Below are positions 1 through 15,000 of a stretch of DNA of 64,000 nt, piece after piece. Below the pieces are notes generated by a model. It saw nothing but the letters and a program-made list of their open reading frames with translations. It was not told the DNA's origin and made no database searches. The stretch comes from Trichostrongylus colubriformis (taxonomy: Eukaryota > Nematoda > Chromadorea > Rhabditida > Trichostrongylidae). Made by a program: the position numbers and the translations under genes. Position 1 is the stretch's first letter; every line of letters begins with the position of its first letter. The stretch is taken from contig OZ022256.1 in assembly GCA_963978905.1 (NCBI GenBank), forward strand, positions 29,785,426-29,849,425, in the 5' to 3' direction.

Positions 1-201
1 GGAGCTGAAAACGTTCGGAAGGCAGGAATTACATCATTGCCTCCCAAAGCTATATTACTGCAAAAGAGTACCTCTCTTGTGAGTTCATTCAACATCAAAA
101 GACATGGGCAGAGGATTCCTCTACAAAATTATTGCAGTGGTACCGTAATTTCTAGTTCATGTGATGTAACACATAGTAATGCTAATTATTCACATGCATA
201 A
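1..201 (+). CDS. Possible 3'-terminal coding exon of an upstream gene (partial)
   Basis: Frame 1 is open from the window edge for 66 codons and stops at TAA (199-201). The peptide ends in NYCSGTVISSSCDVTHSNAN followed by YSHA. No start codon is needed if this is the last exon of a gene that begins before the window. I recognise no domain, and no AATAAA signal is visible soon after the stop. A 66-codon opening can occur by chance in AT-balanced DNA, so this is only a candidate. Confidence 0.28.
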   Translation, partial: GAENVRKAGITSLPPKAILLQKSTSLVSSFNIKRHGQRIPLQNYCSGTVISSSCDVTHSNANYSHA

Positions 202-3012
202 CAAGGGCAATGTGTTGTGCAGAAGTTTTGAGACATTAGACAAGACGGATTCCGAAGGCCGTATATTTTTGCTAACTCTGTTCGCAACTCTGTTCAAACG
301 ACGCAATGCGACATTTGAAGATCTTGACACCAGCGCGGTCCTTCAAACACAGTGAGAGATGGAATCGTCGAAGATGAGGCAGATTTTTCGGCAGATGCTT
401 TTTTATGCAGGATGAGGGGATATGAATTTCCCTAGGAAGGGAAGAAGCTTCGACGTCGGAGTAAAGTTGCATCTTCCCCCAACCCCCCCCCCTCATTTTG
501 ATTGACCTAAGTTTTCATACTCGAGCGTATTCTTTTATCTAAGCCTTACTTTAGGAACGAAAGGATTCTCCCTGAACTAACAATAAGGCTTAGCCTGAAA
601 ACCTAAGCAAAGATAGCGCCGGACGTCGAGCACAGTGAAGTGCCCCCCCCCCCCCCTTCCAACTACACTAGCACTTGTATATCGGACCCCAAAAGATTGC
701 CTTGAGTCAAAAGCGATTGCGTAAATTATCTACCAATGACACACATCTCTGTGATTTTGATGCATCTTACGTGAGGTGAGGTACAATGTGGGAGATTATG
801 GCAAGAGCGCTTTATTTTAAGCATAAATCAAAGTAAGCCACTGCAACGCTGCTAGATTTATAATACTATGGTTTCTCGTTAGGAGATTTCAACAGTGTTG
901 TGTTTGTAATAGGGCCTTCCCATTTTAACAATATAGTAATATTAAGTATAATTGTCGATACTTGGGTGAACATCTGAGACCTCGAAATTGAATTCTGTGC
1001 CCTTTTGAAGAGTTCGCTTTTAAAAGCGCATCCTGGGCATTATCATGAATTCCATTGAGTTTGGCGGTGAAATTACCAAGTGTATTCATTATCTAATATG
1101 TGGAGAATGTATTGGTTTTTGGAAAATGGATTCCTGGAACTACTGTGAAAGCCTATCGGCTCCTTGCTCATTACCTTAACCAAATGTACTAGTATACATA
1201 TTCTAGTAGCTGTCGGCAAAAAAAAAGTCATATAACACGTGCGATGCATTCTTGAGGCAAATGTATAATTCATGAAGGTGCATTTCCAAATACTGGCATC
1301 CTCTATAGAAATCGGTGAGCTAGAGAATTCCCTGCTCGTTTGCGGCCTTTTTTAAGTCTCAAAAATGCAGAACGAAAAAATACGAATTCCATAGATTTTT
1401 GTGTTGGTACACCTGTTTCTAAAGCTGCTTACGTGTGTTTCCTTTCAACCCGGGTTACTTCCACCCTCACTGCGGACTTCCCCAACCACAAAGAAACATA
1501 CCGAGTAATGTAGGTACGCGATATCAAATTTTCTTTTCCGTGAGGCCATGGCTTCATATCCAATGAGGCGCCGCGTCCGCAGTGGATGCCAGACGTGTTT
1601 GAAACAGGGTGCACTTCGTCATCGTCATCCGCTTATTTTCACTGTCTCGTGGATGGAGGAAGTCGAGTCACGAAATTTTGGTGTTAATCCCGAATGGAGT
1701 CTCGTCTCTAATTCCTGATCTTTTTGCGACCGTAAATTTTTTTGTATCTGGATTCCTACGATTTCCGCAACCTAGGGTACAAACTGGTTTTGAGGAATCC
1801 CATACCCCTTCCCCCCAACGCTGGTCCAAAGACCACCTGTTCCGAGTAAATTGTGACTGTATCTGGGGTCTCTGTAGATGTGCTGGTGAGCAAGGGCAAG
1901 GTAACCATGTGGAAATCCAATAAACAAAATTAAATTGTTCATAATACCCTTCGAAACCTCCTCAATCCTTGAACCACTCCATGGCCGTCTCTCATAATTA
2001 GGGCTCTTTCTCAATCTACAATAATATGGCCAGCATCTCTACCTTGCACACATCACTTTTAAAGTGACTGACTGACCTTCCGTTAGTAGAGCTACTCTGT
2101 ACGAACCTGTCATGTCAAGCTTCACGTGTGTGTGCATAAGAAGCTGCCGATGCTACTGGCTATCAGAAGCGGAATTCAAAAGTATCATGTGCGATTTTCC
2201 ATGAACCTTGGCATGATCTTTCAGTAATGGTTGTTCGGATGTTTTAGGTTCAACCAAGATTGTTAATCACTTTATTTCCGACTGACCTTTCGGCGTCGCC
2301 TTCTTCAGAGTCTGGAAGAGTGAAGTCTTCATGAGAACTATTCGTTCAAGCGCCATTTCATTTGTAAAAAGGGGAGGCGATGTTCTAGAGATTACTGACT
2401 GACGTTTGAGACCGTTTTCTAGCGAAAGTAGCAAAAGTTTTTCAATGAAAGAAAGATTTGAAATAAAAATTTCACGAAATAAGCTCGTTATCGGACATTT
2501 AATACATATTTCTATAAGGGTTCAGTGAACGGAATTGGTAATTATTGGTGACGAAAACTGCTGACGTTCACGGTAACGAAGTTTTGGTATGTTACTGCTG
2601 GTAATTCGATTGTCCGAGATTACCAGCTGATTGAGCGCCTGTTTGCCTCGTGAACACTAATGCCACTCCATCATAAAACAGATTTCATCACTGACGCCGA
2701 GAGGACCAAAACATGCCACCTGCGCCTCCTGAAAACCATCCAATCACAGGATGAAAGCTATTCTATAAATGAGCTGGTGAACTCTTGGAGAGATGTCCTC
2801 AGCTTGTATCCACTGCTTACGCCAGCCCGTCTGTACCCTGGGGGCGGCTCCACTCAGGAAGCCCCGCCCAAGGTTGGCTCCCAGATGCGTCACTGAGGCT
2901 CGTTTGGCTTTCACCGTCGTTTTGCCGTTATCGTTCGTAAAATCTGTGGATCTGCATCAATTTGGATGACTCAAAATCATTCCTATCACCTATGACGACC
3001 AGCTAATGCGGA
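202..3012. other. Intergenic stretch with no supported gene
   Basis: I see no exon chain here on either strand. The stretch holds poly-C runs (about 482-493 and 643-656). It also holds a fragment at about 427-510 (CCTAGGAAGGGAAGAAGCTT onward) that resembles the right half of the palindromic MITE at 17093-17311. The short reading frames, including one of 104 codons at 1609-1923, show no recognisable domain. Confidence 0.5.
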
Positions 3013-6000
3013 ATGATACTGTCATGGGTGCTTACGTTGGCCATTTTTCACGTGTCGAGTGAGTTTTTTATCTTATTTGCTGCTATTTTGTCTGGAAGTT
3101 GCTGGAACATTCCATTTTGGTGTAATTACAAGCTAATGCTTTATGTATCTTTCTATTATCATTACCATAGGCATGAGCAGTTTATTTATACTTATATGTT
3201 GCTCATCAGCAATTCATACTATGTATGGGGATCGTCTGTAAATCCCTTTTTTTGGCTGCCCTAACTTTCGTTCTCGTGCTCTGCCAATCGTGAAAAAAGT
3301 GATTCATAGAGAATGATCCTCACCGTCTTTGCAGGGATCACCTTTTTTCTCATTTTTCCTCGCTTGAGTGGAAGTCCTCGCACCTTTCTAACGAGTTTTC
3401 TCGCACTTATTTATACATCGGCGCCCTTGCGTTATCCCATGGCTGGCGATGGGACGAGCATCCCACGACGAGTAATTATTCTTCGGAAGAGGTGCCAATG
3501 GCGTGAGAACTTGTGTCCTGAATGGGGGCTCTGCTACTTGAGCAGAAGTTGCCGATGCAATCCCCTCACTTTTCTATCCGCCCTAGTTCCTACGCTGCAA
3601 TTATTATGTGCGGGAGCTCCACAAGCTGCGAGTGAATAGCGATAATCAATGACAAGAAAACGTGGGAAATTTGCGTGTCCGAGTAGCACAAAACGACTTT
3701 GATTGAACTAATTTCACAGCGACAGCGGCTGAACCGCTATGCCGCCGTAACTCGTGTCTTGTCCCGGAAGCATCATCGAAAAGCTGAGACGAGATGAACG
3801 CGAAAGCTTCTCAAGACGGTGGATTAAGCGCTGGAAAAATCAAAACGTCATGCGACGCTCTACGCGACAATGCTGAAACCTGAGACTGCATGAGCCGCTA
3901 TCCGTTATGTCGCCGGCCGTCACCAGTGACAAGGTGAGAAATCACACAAAAGCCCCCTCACCGCCCACCCAACCTCTCAAAAACTCCAGATTGATGGCCA
4001 CCTGGGACGCAATCCCTGGGTTTCTTTGAGAATCCTAGCCTTTCATATGGGTAGCGTACAGCAGCATAAACTGGCTTTCTGCCATGGCCATTATTGATAT
4101 TTCAAGAGTCATGACTCGATGCCTCCTGTTTCACCCAATATCTGCCTCATCAAAAGCTGTTCTTTCCACACGGCTCAAGGGTAAGCTCAAAGTGTGAGAT
4201 TAGGCGTGGGTGGTCATCGGTGCAGCTCCAACGACGAACAGCTCAACTTCGAACGACGTCATAATTCATTACAATCCCATAATTGGCAGGCGGTTGGCTA
4301 AACATGACCTAATTGCTGTTTTGCACGCTTTTATTCTGAATCGATTGTTGTAACTTGGCCAGGTAGAGTTATTCTTTTCAGTAACCCTTTCATCTCGAGC
4401 TCACTGGTTCAGATCGTCTGGTACTGACTCAGAATATTTTTGGAGCACTTGTATAGTGACTACATCCCAGATGCTGGGCATATCCCTTTCGTTCCAGTCT
4501 CGTTTCTGCATTTTTGCAATTATAGATGGGACAAGCTTAAATCGGCTCTCTGCCTAACCAACTTTTCGGCAATAACTGATGTGTGTGTGAGGAGGAAATA
4601 TCGGCTTGACGGCCGAATTCTACTTCACCGAAAAGATTCGATCGGCCGTCGTCTGATGTTCCCATCGTTGACGATGTATCTTGAACACTATGATGGTCTT
4701 GTGTGAAAATGTGTCAACACTGCTACTGCTCGTCAAGCGAAAGTCCGTCGGCTTCCGTCGATTGTGATTCCCTTTGGGAGTTACCCTAAATTACCAATCT
4801 CCACAGCTTGCTACGCTGTTGTGTTCCACGCAGTCGAAGGGAAATAGTCCTCGAAGATTCATGTAGAGCTTACCTACGTAGGCTAATGATGTGAAGGATA
4901 CGGAAGCTGGAGGACGAATAAGGTAGTGTATCGATTAACGGCAACTACGAATGTGGTTGGGGTTGAGTGTGAATGTCTTTTGGATACAACGATTTCTCGC
5001 CTTTGCTGTTCATGTGTGCAGCGTCAGCTCAGCTGATAATCGCAAATTCCACGCGATCATCAGACTAGCCGAGCAATTTCAGTAGTTCAGAGGGTGACAA
5101 AGGGGGCGGACGTCTCGTATGCATGACAAGCTCATCACGACGTCTTAATCGCTGAACCGTGTAAACAGCCGGCCACTCTTCCTAAGCACGGTCGTCGCTC
5201 ATTCCTGGCCAGGACCTTGGGAATCACTTCAGAATTTCTTTCCCGAATAAAGTTGCTGAGTATCTCGTAATGACAGCGTAAAACTCTCTGGCATACATCA
5301 TGAGCCGATTTCCATTCGATATTCGGTAACCCTAATGAGAGTTAGAAAAATTGAAAAGGAATTTCACAAAAAATGTATTGAACATGGATGCCAAAGACTG
5401 TGCAAAATTCTGTAAAAATTGGATCCCGCCAAGGAACAGTAGCGCTGTCGCAGTGAGGGCGGGGCATCACTATGGACATTACTTTTTCCTACGCCTAAAA
5501 AGGGCGAGGAACCCCTTTACTTTTTTTGGGTCTAAAAGTGGGAACGAACCCCTCCTTTCATCCATAAGGGTTTCAATACGCACACTCTGGTCAAAAATTA
5601 CGTCTGAGTATGAAGACTCACCCTTCGAGGATCCCTTCGTCTACTTCGATGTGAAGCTTTTTATAAGATCCCCCTCATTGCGATTGCATCGGAATAGTTT
5701 TTCGAAAAGCACGCTTCGTAAACGACCAAGGGCAAGTGGGCGTGAACGAAACGGGGTTTTTAGATGGTGTGGTCAGAATCCATTGGACTCTGGAATGAGT
5801 GAATGCAGCTCTCGGACATACGGAACAAAATAAATGAATAGCGAATACCCAATGGGAGCAATTATAAAATCTACGCCTAAATTCTGACGAGACATTTTTC
5901 TGTTTTTCCTTCGTTCTATCGGAACAGATGCGAGGTTTCGATTCAATGGTTCCCTAGAGAACGAGGCATTCCACCGCTTCTAGAAGGACACAAAGTCACG

Positions 6001-9000
6001 CAAATTCCTTGCACGGCTTCTTCACCGGGCTCACTCCATGTTAGGCCGCCGTCAGACTTCCCGATTATGCTATTTTACAGTATCGTGCACCGTTCTCAAA
6101 GTCTCAATATGCATGCGGAAGTGCCGCAAAACCCCAGAAACGCAAAAATCGCAAAAGAATTCGGAGGGCGACTTCTTACTTAGGGTAGAAATGTTCGAGT
6201 CGCCGTTCGCAATGTGAGAGCTTCCTGGTAAGATTAGAGCGATAAAATGAAATGAACTCCCCCGAATTTCTGCCAAGTATCCTGAAACTCCACTGCTATC
6301 CATAGGACTGGATTGAACATGGAAAAATTCCGGAACGTAACAATTCAAGCATTCGGCTGGGAACGCCGCCTATGTTTCACCACCTTTTTTCCTCTGTAAA
6401 CACTTGAATCTTACTGAGGTGTGCTAAAAGCAGATGATCGGCATCGTTGCTGTTTTCTGGTTTTTAACTTAACTGCCAAGCTCACGTATACTGGCTGTGG
6501 ATTATATAACTCATGTTACACACCAGTATAAACTGTCATGTTTCACGTCAACCAACCACCTGTTCGCCATCCAGACGACCCTTGAGATCATCCGCCTGGT
6601 GTTATTCCTGAGACGTATCATCGTGGCTGAAGCTGGTGCCTACAGCTTCGCAGTTGACGTGGAAACAATGAGATTTGACGCTGAGGACTGACGAGCTCTC
6701 CTCTGCGTCATCGTCGGGTGAACGAACTAACAATGCTCCAGTCCCATTATCAAGCGTAGGGCCAGCCCCGTATCGATGCTTCCAATGGCCCCCGTACACA
6801 CATCGGTCTTCGAAGATCTCCAACTCCCTGACATCGAATAGATATGCGTCAGGCTTAGGCGGACGAGGCGATAGCATATCGGAGAAAACGACGCAGATTT
6901 TGAGCTTGCATTCACGCCATATGTTTAACACTCTATTGGCTAGGCTCCCAACCCAAAAAAGGCTTCAAGGTTATAGTATTACCTTTAAAATGTCATAGGT
7001 AAGCAAGTATTACAACACATATCTTTTGTTGCCGCGGTCGAAAGTTCCAGTGGGACCGGAAAAATTACACGTGAACCTCCCGTGCTCACCCTGATGATCT
7101 ATGAAACCTCTTAATGAGCTAGATCCGAGCGAGAGAAAGCTATAAATTTTCTCGGAACAACAGCTCCCTCTACAACTTCTACGTGGAACATCGTTTGTGA
7201 GCAAACGAGAAAAGTAAGGGCCAAGGAATGATCAATTGTCGGTGTTCTGGTGCTAATTTATCACGCTGTTCGTCCACATGACCGGGTTTTGCTGTGATTC
7301 ATAGGCGCGTGTTGACGCCCAGTGCTCCTACCACTTGCTTGTTGCAACTCTCCACAAATTAGATGAATGCACACGAGGGTTTCAACATCAAAACAGCTGG
7401 TTCTCCCAAATTCCACTCATTTTGACACTCCACTATCACGGCAACTGAATGAATGAATCACGGTACTAGAATTAGGCCGGGCCACTCGACGGAAGCGTAG
7501 CAAGCGACCAATGTGAAATTGCGAAAAGTTGATTCCAAGTCACAATGCTTTTTATCGACACTCCCTTATGGGAGCTTTCTAGATGTTCGGAAAAAGGGGG
7601 ACAGTTAGCGCTACGTCTAACGAATTTGAGAGACCAGTAAGGGTTAGGCTTGGAACCTGCAAGTCCTTGAATCTTTGGAAGATGATCTGCTCGAGAGTGG
7701 TCGTGCATGGCTGCTCCGAGGGGTCGCGTAGCGTTCAATTTTCATGGGTTTTGGCGAATGAAAGCCACCTCATGTTGTCAACCACGTCTGTATTAGAAAG
7801 GCCGATGCCTTTAGATATCCCCTGCAAATAGAGGCCTAACACTCGTTGTTTTAACTGAGTACTCGAAGCACTTGAATCAACTACGATTTCGGGCGGCTTA
7901 CTCTCATTTCTGCACCCCTAAAACCATGGTAAGACTGCTCATGCATTCCTTTGCATCCTCCCTTGGCAGTGTCTACATTGATAATTGCCTCCGCTGTGGT
8001 TCAAATGAAGTCGTGAAATGAAGTCACCCAAAAAAACCCTTTTCACTGAATTTCAAAAATGCGCCCATAACGCAAAGACCTCATACATTCTGAATTCTGG
8101 TGAAAGCCTACTTAAAGAAAGAGCAACATTTCATCTAACAGGCACAATGTGCAGGTTGACGTAGGTTGAAGAGCTTTCAAATTTGTCTTCATCCTGTGAA
8201 CGCGGAAAACGGGCCAAAGCTTCCCTTACAGCTCCCAATGGTCCGCTCTCCGATAGTTTGACATCTTTGCAGTTTTTAACATTTGCGTGAGAGGTAGCTT
8301 TGAGCTGGGGAGTTCGGCCACACGAAGCTCCTTTCCGATTGCCTGGTCTCCTGGGCACATTCGCTCATCATGAGCTGTCGACCAGCGCTAGAATTATCAC
8401 GTTATGACTGCTTCCTAAAAAGTTGAACGACGAAGGTCCCAAGGGATCACAATAACTCAATGAGGGTTCGAAACTGCCGGAAATACTACCCTTCGAGTGC
8501 AAAATTTGTCATTCTACCTACGCTCCTATCTAAGTCTATAATAACGGTCTTATCTCTTACCATCTCATCGTCTGACGATCTACCCTAACAGGACCCCGCT
8601 CTTCTGTGGAACAACGATAAGTGGTCCTGCAAAAAGGGGAGTCCATGTGTGCATGATTCTCTCCTTTTGAACGTCGCAAAAGATATGTACTTCGATTTCT
8701 CCATCTTTCTCCTATTAGTTGGAGCCTTCCTGGAGCTCCCTTTCTCGGTTTCCCTCCATTGCAAGCTCACCGGGCTTTCACAATATCTGTGAATTCTGTA
8801 CACATTCCCATTTCCTCTCCGATGACTCCATATTCAAATGACGTCATTCAGACCGCCAAAAGTCCAGGTTTGCTTCAGCTCAGGCGCATTCGGTGTGTGG
8901 GAAAGGATAAAAGATTCAACTGAAGGAGCCTGCAGTATCCACGCAATCTAAAAACGAGGCTCAACGCTAATTTTAACGATTGCATCCAGAATCCGATCTC

Positions 9001-12000
9001 AGTTCGTGTTTAATCAAACAAAAATCTCAGTAAAAGAGTCATCTCTACCACAAGTACAGCTAATTTAGAACTAGTCATTTATCAAGGGAACGCACACATA
9101 CTGGTGTAATTAGTATTATATTTAGTGGCGGATCTCTTTTTGCAAAGAGAACAGCCCTTGTTAAAAGGTAATGGTTCCCCTGAGGGTTTCTTAAAGGAAT
9201 CGTCCACGGAAAATGAGTTTTTGTGTTACCCAGTGGGCGGGGCCTCCGGGTAAAACCTCGTCCCGTCGTCCGCCGTGCTCGGAGACGCATTGTAGGAACA
9301 GAAGGTTACGTAAACAGTCCCACTCTCCGTTCCCAACGGCGGCGGACGACGGAACGAGGCTTTTACACGGAGGCCCCGCCTACTGGGACCGCACTTTGTG
9401 GTGCTGTATCTCAGCCAGATTCACATTTTTTCACGTGAAATTTTGCATTAGGCCAACATTAGGCAAATACAACATAAATATATGGGTAACACAAAAACTC
9501 ATTTTCCGTGGACGATTCCTTTAAGCTCGTGCAATGTCCTCCGCTCGTTTATCACATGATGGCTTCCAAACAAACAAAAACAACAATATTTATCTATACT
9601 TGTGCAAGACTAAACGGTGGTCCGAATCGGCTTCACCTTTTCTGGCTTCTAGTAGTAAATACAATTAGTGCCATAAGAGTGTTGAAAATCGGGCAAAACG
9701 GCGTTTTCGCGTTTTTTATGGTTTTTCCGCAATAAGTCGACTGATTATTGAATTTTTTCTACATTCTTTCGGAACCACCTCGTCGAGCTCTACAAGATGG
9801 TGTTACAAGTTTTTGGCTTTCCTGAACTCGATTTTTATATTCAAGTCGCTTGAAATGATGCGTTCGGAATTCCTGCTTGTACCAAGTTAAACAACCCGAA
9901 TACAAAATGCCTTCGGCAGGTCTTCCCGATTCGTTGATTGCCTTCCCCTTCCCAGATGGCGGAGTCAAAAGTGTGCCAACAAGCAGATTACGGCATACTG
10001 GCATGATATTTCTATCTGCCACAGCTTCTTGGCAGTCTCATTTCAATGTCGAGTTTTTAAAATAGAGTAATAAAAATAATGAATTGATAGCAAAAATTAT
10101 AAACTAATAGGAGAAGGAGTAGTATCCCACAAACACGCCAATCGCTTTCTAGAGTGCGATCTATTTCAGAAGGTGGTCAAGTGAAGTGCTTTTGCGATCG
10201 GGATTCCTGCGACGACAACCTATTGTGTCAAGGCGATTACTGTTTTATCGGATTGCGACGTGAAGATGGCGGTGAGCAATCAAAGCCAATCGATATTTCT
10301 TACAATTTCACCAATTTGTCGTGTGTAACTTGTCGCGTTACCTCAACGTGTTCCACCGATTCAGTATTCAGTCATTTCATAGTTTTTATAGCCCTCGAAG
10401 AGTATTATTAGGCACATCGTTCAGTAATTTCATACAGTTGGGGGCTAATCATGCGTTCAGTCAACTGAAATACATGATTATCTTGATAATGCTAGCCTGG
10501 CGCTTAGCCGCATATCCCACTTAGGATTCACTTTGTAGCAGTGCTGCCTTGACGACGGTGCAATTTTACAGCAAATTCGTAAGCAAATGAGTAAACATAA
10601 GTAGTTATGGATGCCCTCGTACTTATTGACGCACTAGATCAGCAGCTTCTCATGTACCTTGTGGAAGAATAACTCCTCATCAGGAATAGAACCAGCTGAA
10701 AGTAGAAGTAGGCGTGGCCGGGCTAAGGGGAGGATTCCATCCGCCATAACTGGTGCCTCCCCTGAAAAGTAAAGGATTAGCAAGTGGTACATTAACAGCA
10801 CATGTAATGGGCAATGTCTGATCTCAATCCGCTAACAAGCTCAATGCATGCAAAATGCAGAATATAGCAAAATCTTGAGATAGCGCCCGAAATCCATTGT
10901 CTCAAACAGATGTGGAAATCGTCGTTTGCGAGAGCACCTGTTTGCCAAAACCCTTTACATTATGCCATTTCTAGAACACATATTCAAGCGATACAAGCTC
11001 TTTTGATCTTCAAGTTTGTTCAATTGAAATTTTCTACAAATTGAAAATGTCGAAATTCAATTTGGCTGCGCTACGTTCTCAGAAATAAAGGGGCGTGGTC
11101 TGTGAATGGGTGGGATCTGTGAGAGATCTTCATGAATCTCATCCCCTCAAGGAACTTACCGCGAAATTCTGATTAGATGGCATCTACGGAGAATGTAAAA
11201 CCAATCTACTCACATATCCATGATCACGGCCACCAGGGTCAGAAGTTTACCCGAAAACGATCATTTATTACATAACACGGGATGACCTAGTTCACATCGG
11301 CCCGACTTCTTTGTTGAACGTGCTCAACTGTTACTTCCCCTTCAGCTCACTTCTTTGCTTGTACTTCTCTAGCAATGCTGAGCTGGAGTTCCTTCGCCGG
11401 CATCCTCACTTATTCAACTCGTCAGCACCAGAGAACGAACGAATCATGACGAGTGGTAGAGGAGAAGCTTATTTGAAGTATCGCCACACCCTCCTTTGCA
11501 CTGAACTATTCCCAGAGACATTTTCATATTTCATTGCACGACAAAAGTGCTGCACATCAACCTTTCAAAGTACAAGCAGCTTAAAATAGCTTTCATGTTA
11601 CTGATTTCTTTCAGACAATAGTCCTGCAGATTCATTGTCATACCCAGCTCGATCTGGCGGGTCCACCACTCCATTAATAACTGCTTCTTTGGTCGTGCTT
11701 AAGGTTAGGGTGAATGTGAGGTTTCAGTGGCCTGCTGTGGATTCCCAGAGGTCGAACTGCGCCAAACATCTCCAATCCTCTTCATGCATAGTAGATGTTC
11801 CGAAAATGACGATGGGAATAGCTGCGTTGAAGAAGCTTAGAATGTCCCATGTGATATCCTTTCTCGCCATTCATGCATGTGAGGCATGCACGGCGAAGAG
11901 TTTAGTGCAGGCTGGCTGTTTCAGTCACAGATCCTCTCGAAGGGTTGAGTTCTCTGCTAAAAAAACTAAGAAGAGAAACATCTGCCTGGACAGGTTTAGG

Positions 12001-15000
12001 CAGATGTTTTTACACTATTCTCATATGAACAACCATAGAGTTGTATGCTCGCCGCGTTTTGCTGAAATTGCTACTTTTGGTTAGTATCTATGAAGCGGTT
12101 CATTTGAAACACGTATATTGAATAGCTGTATTTGGGAGGAGTTTTCTTGTCTGGGGCTACTCTAATCTTCCGTAAGTGGAGTTCCAGATGGTACCCCTGC
12201 CCTCGACTACTCTGTAGCACCACTGACTCTATGATCGGGACTGAGACGTTCGCTCTTGTCGAACTCATTAGTCCATTTTGTCAAATGTTTTTTGGGGTAC
12301 GGATTTCTATGTAGTTTCCACCCTTTAAAAAAACGTTATAGTAGTGGATAATCCTGAAACAAATTTTGGCTTGTATTCGTGCACACCCTTTCGGGTGTAT
12401 GGAATATATAAACAAGTGAGTGAACATCTTTGTTGATGGTATCTCGAGATGAACCTGTCCACCTGATTCGTAGGATCCTTTGTACAGCTAGGGTGATTGA
12501 AACATATCTTGAGACAGCTAGGGTGATTGAAACAAAAACCGTGGTAAACGCGACGCGACCGCACAGTTAAATACAGGGGGTGCCAAAAAAAAAAAAAGTA
12601 ATTTTGTCTCCTCCACTTTCGACCCCATTTAGCCAAACTACAGTAGATTCTATTGAGGTATTCTCATCCCCAGAATCAAGAGCAGACCTAACTCTATCAC
12701 TATACTCCGTGGCAGCCTCCTGCACGAGCAGGAACGGGAGCAAGGAAAGACTGAACAAGATGTATCACCTCAACTGGGCAAAATCCGAATTTTCTTCGCC
12801 CTCTTTCACAACCTTGCTGACGTCCGTTCAATCTGGGTACCTAAGGGGGTTCATATCGGATGGTGTTCTTTAACATTGCGTTTTTCCCGGGTTCCCAGCG
12901 CCCTTCGTTTCCAAGAGCCAAAACGTTCCCCTACCACTGAAACCCCTCCGGAGGCGGATTTGAGGCATGAAAATGATACTTTGGATCATAGCAGCCTTGT
13001 CCAAGCAGCAGTGGCTCTGTGACTTCCAAGAACCGAAGGGCCAACCCTCAGGAAGCTTCCCACAAAAGACCTACCACGGAGCTTGGCTCCACTGTTTTTA
13101 GCGAATTTTTAAATGTAGGTACTCCGAAGCCCGACTACGCCGAATGAAACCTCCATATTTTTATGAACATGAACGTGAGGAGCCACAGCTTGTTCCTACT
13201 TTTAGAAGAACATTTTGGGAATGTTTTGCCCCAATACCTTTATCTCTTTCGTTTCCCTACGTTTTGTAAAATTGGCAGATGTGAGCCGTGGACAAATTAC
13301 TTTTTTTTTTTGGCACCCCCTGTATAGCCTGCCGCATTGTTGATGTCCCTTGTGGGCGACTGTTGATAATTCCTTGAATTAAACGGGTGAGGAGTCCTAA
13401 AGCAGCGCAGAGCTTCGTCTCACATTCCAATTATATGCAATGGAAGCCTTTTGGGGATTGGCAATTCCGTAAAACGCCGAAACCAACGCTTCGGAATGGT
13501 CATCGGTGTTGGATTCTGATTGCATCGACTTCTCCCACGAAAGTAATCGACAGGAGGCCACTCGGCTCCGCTTGACGTGCTGCATGTATTCGTAGGAAAA
13601 GAGACGATGGGGAATAGAAGTACAGCATAAGATATCGAGGGGAAAACTTGATCGATGGCCAGACTATTAAAAAGGAATGTTAGACGAAATGGCAACTTAC
13701 CGCACTACGCTTCCCACAGGGGTCGGCTGTAGCACGAGTGTCACATACATATTTAAAGAAATCGTCCACGAAAAATGAGTTTCCCGGTACCCATAAATTT
13801 ATGTCGTATTTGCCTAATATGGGCCGCATGCACAGGTTCACGCGGAAAAATGTGGATCCGGCTAAGATACATCCCCAATAAATCTCGGCCGGGTGGGCGG
13901 AGCACCGAACAAGGTCCCACCCCGTAGTCCGCCTCGGTCGGAGATGCATTGTAGGAACAGAAAGTTACGTGAACAGTCCCAATCTCCTTTCCCAACCGTG
14001 GAAGATGACGGGACAGCTTTACTCGGAGGCTCCGCCCACCCGGCCATGTATTTAAGGAGCTGTTTCTTAGCCGGATCCTCACTTTTTCGCATTCAACTTT
14101 GCATGCGGCTCTCATTAGGGAAAGACAACATGAATGTATGGGTAGCAAAGAAACACATTTTTCCAGGGACGACCTTTGAGTGATATCGCTCGCGAATGAA
14201 TTGCGCATGTGTAAAATCGGTTATGAAGTGGTGATGTGCTCAGCTAAGGTGAAACAAGAGTAAAGAAATTAAGGTCTATAACTTCAAGCAAGCTTCGCGG
14301 TTTTTTCGGACTAAAGAATTCCACAAGCGACGAGTCACTCAGGAGACGGTCAACAACTTCAGGAAATGTGACAAAGGGAAAAAATATTCAATCACAAAGG
14401 CCGAAGGAGAATTCATGTGGCGACTTTTCCGTAGCCGGTGTTAATTCTTCGGTCGATGAGACTGCACCTCGAAATGAGCGCGTCGTACGACCGTCATGTT
14501 TCGCTCCGATCATTACATCGACGATACGGCCCACTGGGTAACACTTTAACATCGCAAAACAAGATCCGGTGAAAAAGCTTCATTTCTTAGGCTTTTCAAG
14601 TTCATTCACTTGTCGCCGCTGCCGTATTACGTAAAACTTCCACCTTCAACTTCAACGATCTGCCAAGTTCCTCACACTGCGTGCAATTAGAAAATAGGGG
14701 TGCTTGGTAGGGCCTAAGAAGGTCATGAATACCAGATTTGGGGATAAAGCTTCATTTCCCTGCGTTCTAAGCGTTCACACGTAAAAGAACTTCAGAGGAA
14801 AAGGTCGAAGTCGAAAAGATCTCTCACTACTGTGAGGGCCCATTTACATTGAAAATTATGTGACAAGGCTTCCCCCAGAGCTGTTCCTTGTGTTCCTGTC
14901 CGTTAATGATGTCTCTTCTTTGAGTTGCTATCACTTGAGGAGCACTCGAAGAAGTGATCCTGAAGTCTTGTAATCCGTGAGAACCTACAAAAACGAATAG

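Noticed and set aside
5351..5833. 160-codon frame in intron 1 of the three-finger gene
   Set aside because: It starts at a non-ATG codon, has no recognisable domain or splice context, and a frame of this length is expected by chance a few times in 64 kb.
6602..6931. 109-codon minus-strand frame with coding-like composition
   Set aside because: An overlapping plus-strand frame is open over most of the same stretch. No domain or flanking exon was found, so it could not be supported.
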